Positions 42,003 through 46,614 of a stretch of 46,614 bases of DNA are shown in pieces. The notes beneath the pieces are model-generated. The model was not told the DNA's origin and did not search any database. It was given only the letters and a program-made list of their open reading frames with translations. A program made the position numbers and the translations under genes. Origin of the DNA: JAVBNU01 sp031551265 (GTDB lineage Bacteria; Cyanobacteriota; Vampirovibrionia; Gastranaerophilales; Gastranaerophilaceae). Numbering within the stretch: the first letter of the stretch is position 1; each line of letters begins with the position of its first letter. The stretch spans positions 1-46,614 of the forward strand of contig JAVBNU010000055.1 in assembly GCA_031551265.1 (NCBI GenBank), in the 5' to 3' direction.

Positions 42003-44549
42003 CTATTTACTGGCTAATTTTTTTAAAATTGGAGCTTGGTATAAATCATAATCTACGCAACCGTTGCCCCAACCGAAATAATCCAAAAGTGGTGCAGGAA
42101 GTTTTGTTGCTTTTAAGTTATTTCCGACACGAAAAGCTGAGGTAGATGGGATGTAGCTATTAGCATCTTTTCTCAGTTTATCTTCAGGTATTTTACTCAT
42201 ATATTCTTGCATTGCAGATGCATCACTTGAAAACTGGTTCATTTTATCAAGAACATATAATAACTGTGTTTCATTTAAGTCAGGGTTCTTTTTAATTATC
42301 TGTCCTAAAAGTCTACCAGCCGCCGAAGAGTCACTCCCATATCCGATAGTTAATACTATAGCATTAGCAACTTGATATGTTTTTAATTCATCTAAAATAC
42401 CTTGTAGCGTGCTACTATTATCATATTGCTCGACAAGCTCAGTTTCTTTATTTACCGCATCAATACAAGCTTTCAGAACATTTGCTCGTGAAGCGTATGT
42501 TTGAGACGAAATTCCGATATTAACTGAGTTTAACAAGGATTTATTCAATTTATCAACTAGGACTGGGTCATATACATCTTTAGGTGTTTCAGTTTCCTTT
42601 TTAGAAGAATCGACTGATGAGCCAGATACCTCTTTCGAGCCTGTTGCTGCACCAGTTGTCGGAGTCGCAGCTGTACCACTTGTAGCTACAGGTGTTGCTG
42701 GCGCAGGTGCAGTGGTCGTAGCTGGAGTCTCCACTTTTTTTGGCTCTTCTTTATTCGGGCCTTCAGGCAGTTGTGATGGTGTTACGGGTTTTGTTGGCTC
42801 AGACTTGTAATTTAATAAAATGTCAGCTCTACGTGAAGAGGTTGCTCTTGCAGGCATCAAGGAAGATAGTCCTTCGGACGCTTTAAACTCAGAATATGTT
42901 CTGTTGCCGCCAAATAGGTTAAACTCAGCACAATCTTTATCGATATTCTCTAAATCAGCAGGCTCAAAACCAGGGTTTATTTTTAACCACTTCTCAACAG
43001 CTTCTTTTTGCGCAGCTGCGGGAAGTTTTGTCAAAGCAGCGAACTGAACACGTAATCCACCGTCAGTACCGTTAAAGTTAACTCTATTTTGTTGAACTTC
43101 TAACTTACCGGCTGCATCTTGATTATAACCGCTAAACGCTTGTTGAATCAGGTATGATACGTATTCATAGTCTGTTTTCTTTTTGCCGCCTGCATCTTGA
43201 GTAGTTGCCGCTGCCTCTGCGGCCTGATAAGCTGCTTGTGGCGATGTCGCGAATGCTATTTTTACGCTGCTAATCGCTGTTTCTATATCAGCAGCTTGCG
43301 GTGCATTTTTCAAATCTTTTAAATTTATTTGTGCATCGTTGCTATTGATTGTTTTAAGTATATTTTCGTAATTTTTTGCGCCTTTGCGAATTACATCTTT
43401 CCAATAAGCTTCATTTATTTTTTTAGAGCCTGAGATTTGGCTGTTCATAGACGAATAGTATCTTTTTTTGAAAGCTGTTGAGGCATCTTTCGTACGTTCC
43501 ATTTCGCCGGTCAAAACAGGGTCATGTTTATACGATAATCCCAGATATAAATGCACATACGTAAAATCTGCGTTATTATCAATTTTGCCAAGTTCTTCTA
43601 CAATCGCCTTTTTGTCGCCTGTTTCCTGGAGTTTTTTTACCAACTCTTTTGCCTTTTTCATTGCGAATTCACTCGGGTCATTGTCTGTAAAATGCTGCGT
43701 TATATGCGCCGGAATATGATTTGACGGTTTTTGCAAAACACCTAACAGGACGTTATTTAAAGGATCCATTCCTAAATGATTGCGCCAGCTGTTCAAGATA
43801 TTACCTGTGCTTTTACCGTTAACGCTGCTTGTTTCAATTCCTTCTGACGCGTTTTTGATATATTTTTCAGTAAAAGTTTGTCCGTTCAAATCCAACATCT
43901 CAGGATGACGTTTTGAGTATTCATCCAAAATACCCAGCGCAAAAGTTAAATAAACTTTCGGCAGAGTTTTTTCATCACCGCACGAACCATCAAGATATTC
44001 TATCATAGTGGCGGCAAGCGCTTCGGGATTAAAATCTTCCGGTTTGTCTGATTCGTTTACAGTCGCATCCATTACTTTCATAAGAATATTAGCATTAAGA
44101 TATACAGCTTTTCCCTTATCACCTTCTAAGATTTTTTGCATGTTAACTCTTATATTCTCAGGAATACTAGGATTATTTATTATATTCATTTTTGCAGTAG
44201 CAATAATTTCAGCAAATTCGTTTGCCTGCCCATCATCAAGCATAAGTTTAGGATTAGCAGAGTCACTGTAATCAATGAAACCCGGAATGTTTAAGCGTTC
44301 AGCAGGATAAATTTCTTTATCATTTAACTGTTTTTTTTGAAATTGCGCTGCAACAAAATTACCTGAACGTCTTGGCCTTTCAGTTCTCTGACCTGAAGTC
44401 GGTGAGAATGTGTCCATACCACCATCACTGGACGGCGTTGACATAAACGGCGCTGTTCTTGGATCAATACCTGCAGAGTAACACACATCTGCTAATTGAA
44501 AATTGCAAATCTGATTCCAGCGTTGTGTTTCTGTAAAATAGTTTCCCAT
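42003..44549 (-). CDS. Large hypothetical helical protein with Pro/Thr/Ala linker
   Basis: I do not recognise this protein. ATG 44549 (MGNYFTETQRWNQ) has AAGGA upstream and gives 848 residues; an in-frame ATG at 44573 lacks a ribosome site. It has no signal peptide. The first ~600 residues are mostly helical and polar. A Pro/Thr/Ala/Glu-rich linker (about 42600-42790) separates them from a helical C-terminal domain of about 180 residues. A shared promoter-like element lies at 44624-44663. Its stop abuts fliI, and the large EF-hand-like gene lies upstream, so a secreted or flagellum-associated protein is conceivable but unproven. Confidence 0.65.
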   Translation of the reverse strand: MGNYFTETQRWNQICNFQLADVCYSAGIDPRTAPFMSTPSSDGGMDTFSPTSGQRTERPRRSGNFVAAQFQKKQLNDKEIYPAERLNIPGFIDYSDSANPKLMLDDGQANEFAEIIATAKMNIINNPSIPENIRVNMQKILEGDKGKAVYLNANILMKVMDATVNESDKPEDFNPEALAATMIEYLDGSCGDEKTLPKVYLTFALGILDEYSKRHPEMLDLNGQTFTEKYIKNASEGIETSSVNGKSTGNILNSWRNHLGMDPLNNVLLGVLQKPSNHIPAHITQHFTDNDPSEFAMKKAKELVKKLQETGDKKAIVEELGKIDNNADFTYVHLYLGLSYKHDPVLTGEMERTKDASTAFKKRYYSSMNSQISGSKKINEAYWKDVIRKGAKNYENILKTINSNDAQINLKDLKNAPQAADIETAISSVKIAFATSPQAAYQAAEAAATTQDAGGKKKTDYEYVSYLIQQAFSGYNQDAAGKLEVQQNRVNFNGTDGGLRVQFAALTKLPAAAQKEAVEKWLKINPGFEPADLENIDKDCAEFNLFGGNRTYSEFKASEGLSSLMPARATSSRRADILLNYKSEPTKPVTPSQLPEGPNKEEPKKVETPATTTAPAPATPVATSGTAATPTTGAATGSKEVSGSSVDSSKKETETPKDVYDPVLVDKLNKSLLNSVNIGISSQTYASRANVLKACIDAVNKETELVEQYDNSSTLQGILDELKTYQVANAIVLTIGYGSDSSAAGRLLGQIIKKNPDLNETQLLYVLDKMNQFSSDASAMQEYMSKIPEDKLRKDANSYIPSTSAFRVGNNLKATKLPAPLLDYFGWGNGCVDYDLYQAPILKKLASK

Positions 44550-44623
44550 AATTTCCTTCCTATCGTGTTTCAATTAAACTTACTTGTTTAATCATTTAAC
44601 TCGCTAAAATAAAATTCCTTATT

Positions 44624-44663
44624 CCTCGTATTTTAATAAAAACAATTTTTAGCAAAAAATTGC
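44624..44663 (-). promoter_or_regulatory. Shared upstream element, copy B
   Basis: On the minus strand: GCAATTTTT, five bases, AAAATTG, TTTTTAT, TAAA, ATAC, GAGG, ending 74 bases before the ATG at 44549. It matches the elements at 2521-2559 and 1702-1742. Confidence 0.5.
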
Positions 44664-44785
44664 GTTTTTGATAAAAGTTTTGTTTACAAAAGTTCACAAT
44701 AATACCCTAAAAAACAAAAAGAAAGTTGGGTGCGCTCACTAGCACATTCACAATGATTTTGTATATAAAAAAGGTTGATTTTAGT

Positions 44786-44826
44786 GGATTGCCGCGTCGG
44801 GCTGACGTCCTCCACGCAATGACAAG
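44786..44826. repeat. G/C-rich interspersed palindromic repeat
   Basis: An imperfect palindrome with outer ATTGC/GCAAT (44788-44792, 44816-44820) and inner CGTC/GACG arms. It is GC-rich compared with its surroundings and carries the CATTGCG phrase that I associate with a widespread intergenic repeat family. No T-tract follows. Confidence 0.55.
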
Positions 44827-44874
44827 AGTTATAATAAACAATAGTAACTAGTTTAAAAATTATAGTGCTAAACC

Positions 44875-44916
44875 AAAAAACAAGAGACAGAAAAGATAAA
44901 TTCTGCCTCTTGTTTT
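44875..44916 (-). terminator. Bidirectional-looking terminator of the 44937 gene
   Basis: A 16-bp stem with one imperfect pair (44877-44892 with 44901-44916) and an 8-base loop lies 20 bases after the stop codon of the minus-strand gene. Its minus-strand exit is followed by TTTTTT. Confidence 0.75.
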
Positions 44917-44936
44917 AGTTTGTAATCAATTTCTTC

Positions 44937-46614
44937 TTATTTTTTCTTAGTCGGATCATCCTCATCCGCTTCAGTTTCTGTATTCTCTGTGTTTTCAGTA
45001 TTTTCTGTTTCGGCGGCTGTATTATCTGTAGTTGTATTATTAGTAGTGGCAGTTGCATCAGTCTTAGCGCCCCATAGCTGATTTACAGTTTCAGTTGTTA
45101 TTTCTTGACCATTGTATACAATACCATCAGAGTCAAAGTTGATTCTTGCTGCGTTGGCTTCGTTGACTGCAGTTGTTGCTTTTTCATCTTGTGCTTGTCT
45201 TTGTTCTTCAAGCTCAGCTGTAGCTTTTTCTAAAGCTTCTTTAGCATCTTCAACTGAGGCTCTTGCGCTGTCTTTTGCAGTTGAATCCTCTTTCACTTCA
45301 AGCTCAACAAGATTACCTGCCGCGTCGAGAAGTGGGTTAAAGTTAATTGTGTATTGTTTGCCAAAGGCGTCTCCGTATACTTTTTGTATATATTCTTTAT
45401 TATCCAAGCGTTGATAGCCGCTTAATGTGCTGCCATCAGCCATATTGACCCCGAAGCTATTTTGTTTCAGGTTATTATTAATATCCAGCCAGTTTTCTTG
45501 ATTGATTTTAGCGCCATCATATGCGCCGTTAGTTTGGAATTTACTCAAATCAATAGTGCCGACACCGGCTTCAGTAGCATTTGTGAACGAATGTGCGCCT
45601 GTACCCCAGTTGGTTTTGACAATCCATAAATCATCAAGCTCAGCGGCTTCAATTTTACCGTTACTATCCGAGTCATACATTAATAACTCTTCAATACCTG
45701 TTATAAAGCCATCACCGTCAACATCATATTTTTTGACGTCTTCAACTGTTAAACCTGCGAATTTAGCACCGAAATAGTTAGTTATATTGCCATCAGTTAA
45801 ACTGGATAAGCTGACTTTAGCAGCACCCAGGAACTCATCACTACCGTTGAAAATATTATCGCCATTTGCATCAACAACAAAGTCGAAGCTTATGTTACCC
45901 AAATTGAAACCGATTGGATCAACACGATCTTCGTCGACGACCTGATCTTCTTCTTCGTTTTCAACAGCGTCAATACGTTCGCCTTCATCAAGCGGTAAAT
46001 TTATAACATCACCTGTCGCAGTAGTCGCGGCAATAGATGCTTTACCTGAATTTACCCATTGTTTAGAGTTCAAATCGGATACCAATTTACTATATGTAGC
46101 TGTTTCCTCTGCCGAGTGTCCATAAGGAACGGTGAATGAACTAGTTTTTGAATTATAGCTAATACCACTATCAGGGAACATCCATGACATAGTATACGCA
46201 GCTTGAGTTTTATTGAATCCTGCATTAAACATTTGATCCATAACATTGTCGTTCAATGCTTGACCGAGACCGGCAAGTCCGCTATTATTCGCGCCTTTAC
46301 CGTATTTAGTTGATAAGAAGTCAACTAAATCGACTTGTTGCGGTGTATATATTTGTTTACCATTGCCGTATTTACGGTCAATAGACTTAGACTCGGTCAT
46401 ATTTCCAAGCAGTGCATTAACAGTATTTAGAGAGATAGATGTTAATGATGCTTGTTGTCTTAAGGTTGTCATTAGCGACGTTGAATCATTAATTTTAGAA
46501 CTCAAAGCCTGCATTAGTTCCTGATATTTGCTATCACCCGTAAGTTTTGCCTCAAGCGTTGATTGAGTAGCACTCACAAAACCTAAAGCAATAATCTTAC
46601 CTGAAAGTCTGCTT
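44937..46614 (-). CDS. Large hypothetical protein with EF-hand-like repeats, 5' end outside window
   Basis: The frame stays open to the right edge (SRLSGKIIALGFVSATQS... at the edge), so the start is outside and a GTG at 46577 is probably internal. About 558 residues are visible. Three Asp-rich calcium-loop-like units occur: DANGDNIFNGSDEF (about 45830-45875), DVDGDGFITGIEE (about 45690-45725) and DSDSNGKIEAAE (about 45645-45680); the last two form an EF-hand-like pair. The visible N-terminal part is Ser/Thr-rich and helical (TLEAKLTGDSKYQELMQAL), recalling flagellar axial proteins. The C-terminal tail is acidic and Asn/Thr-rich. A secreted calcium-binding protein is possible. Confidence 0.65.
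   Translation of the reverse strand, partial: SRLSGKIIALGFVSATQSTLEAKLTGDSKYQELMQALSSKINDSTSLMTTLRQQASLTSISLNTVNALLGNMTESKSIDRKYGNGKQIYTPQQVDLVDFLSTKYGKGANNSGLAGLGQALNDNVMDQMFNAGFNKTQAAYTMSWMFPDSGISYNSKTSSFTVPYGHSAEETATYSKLVSDLNSKQWVNSGKASIAATTATGDVINLPLDEGERIDAVENEEEDQVVDEDRVDPIGFNLGNISFDFVVDANGDNIFNGSDEFLGAAKVSLSSLTDGNITNYFGAKFAGLTVEDVKKYDVDGDGFITGIEELLMYDSDSNGKIEAAELDDLWIVKTNWGTGAHSFTNATEAGVGTIDLSKFQTNGAYDGAKINQENWLDINNNLKQNSFGVNMADGSTLSGYQRLDNKEYIQKVYGDAFGKQYTINFNPLLDAAGNLVELEVKEDSTAKDSARASVEDAKEALEKATAELEEQRQAQDEKATTAVNEANAARINFDSDGIVYNGQEITTETVNQLWGAKTDATATTNNTTTDNTAAETENTENTENTETEADEDDPTKKK

Larger units (their letters stand above)
44550..44936. other. Intergenic region before the 44549 gene
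   Basis: It holds, from left to right, the AT-rich leader of the minus-strand gene, the shared element at 44624-44663, a G/C-rich palindromic repeat at 44786-44826 and the terminator at 44875-44916. I see no open frame. Confidence 0.5.

Noticed and set aside
42600..42790. Tandem DNA repeat in the Pro/Thr/Ala region
   Set aside because: The bias is at amino-acid level; the codons vary and no DNA unit repeats exactly.
1..46614. tRNA or rRNA genes
   Set aside because: I looked for T-loop GGTTCRA-type words with matching acceptor stems and for rRNA sequences and found none.

Overview
The window is AT-rich bacterial chromosome with tightly packed genes. It carries two flagellar operons, anaerobe-type stress proteins (desulfoferrodoxin and ferritin), a class I iron-sulfur fumarase, an electron-transfer flavoprotein pair and many proteins I cannot assign. 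This mix, with frequent TTG starts and several secreted-looking orphan proteins, would fit a flagellated, anaerobic Gram-negative lineage. My best guess is a Melainabacteria/Vampirovibrionia (Gastranaerophilales-like) genome. That is inference; the window has no rRNA or other taxonomic marker.

Layout. Positions 1-2410 (minus) hold a degenerate histidine-phosphatase-like gene and two unknown proteins. 2638-4539 (minus) is dnaX, facing an LD-carboxypeptidase at 4603. 5594-7802 (minus) hold a small protein with a perfect Shine-Dalgarno and a two-gene operon: a regulator made of four GntR-type winged helices, then an HExxH protein one base downstream. 8009-9809 is etfB-etfA. About 200 bases of palindromic repeats follow, then a small unknown gene. 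From 10461 a long plus-strand run begins: fliP-fliQ-fliR-flhB-flhA, a PilZ protein, a small membrane protein, a histidine kinase and an HD-GYP response regulator. It continues with an amylase-fold protein and a TPR/GT61 gene split by a frameshift. Class I fumarase converges on it at 22950. 24660-26985 is an MnmC-methyltransferase-like gene overlapping an FAD oxidoreductase. 26978-31968 (minus) is desulfoferrodoxin-ferritin-rlmN, then a Gfo/Idh/MocA oxidoreductase, a CDP-alcohol phosphatidyltransferase, trmL and nnrD. 32114-33659 (plus) is ybaB-recR and an orphan. 33690-35969 (minus) is a phosphohexomutase, and 36240 (plus) a lytic transglycosylase. fliF-fliG-fliH-fliI occupy 37326-42002. Two large unknown minus-strand proteins close the window; the last has EF-hand-like repeats and runs off the right edge.

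How it fits together. The flagellar export gate (FliPQR-FlhB-FlhA) and the MS-ring/C-ring/ATPase genes (FliFGHI) lie in separate operons about 22 kb apart. Next to the export-gate genes sit a c-di-GMP receptor (PilZ), a histidine kinase and a response regulator with a c-di-GMP phosphodiesterase domain, which suggests a local circuit controlling motility.

The main unexplained signals are these. (1) A10 in dnaX with immediate stops in both other frames. (2) The four-winged-helix/HExxH operon. (3) A shared ~40-base promoter-like element before three unknown genes. (4) A different shared element before two other orphan genes that also share an N-terminal SFK motif and an identical 26-bp palindrome after the stop. 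I saw no tRNA, rRNA, CRISPR array, transposase or phage gene.
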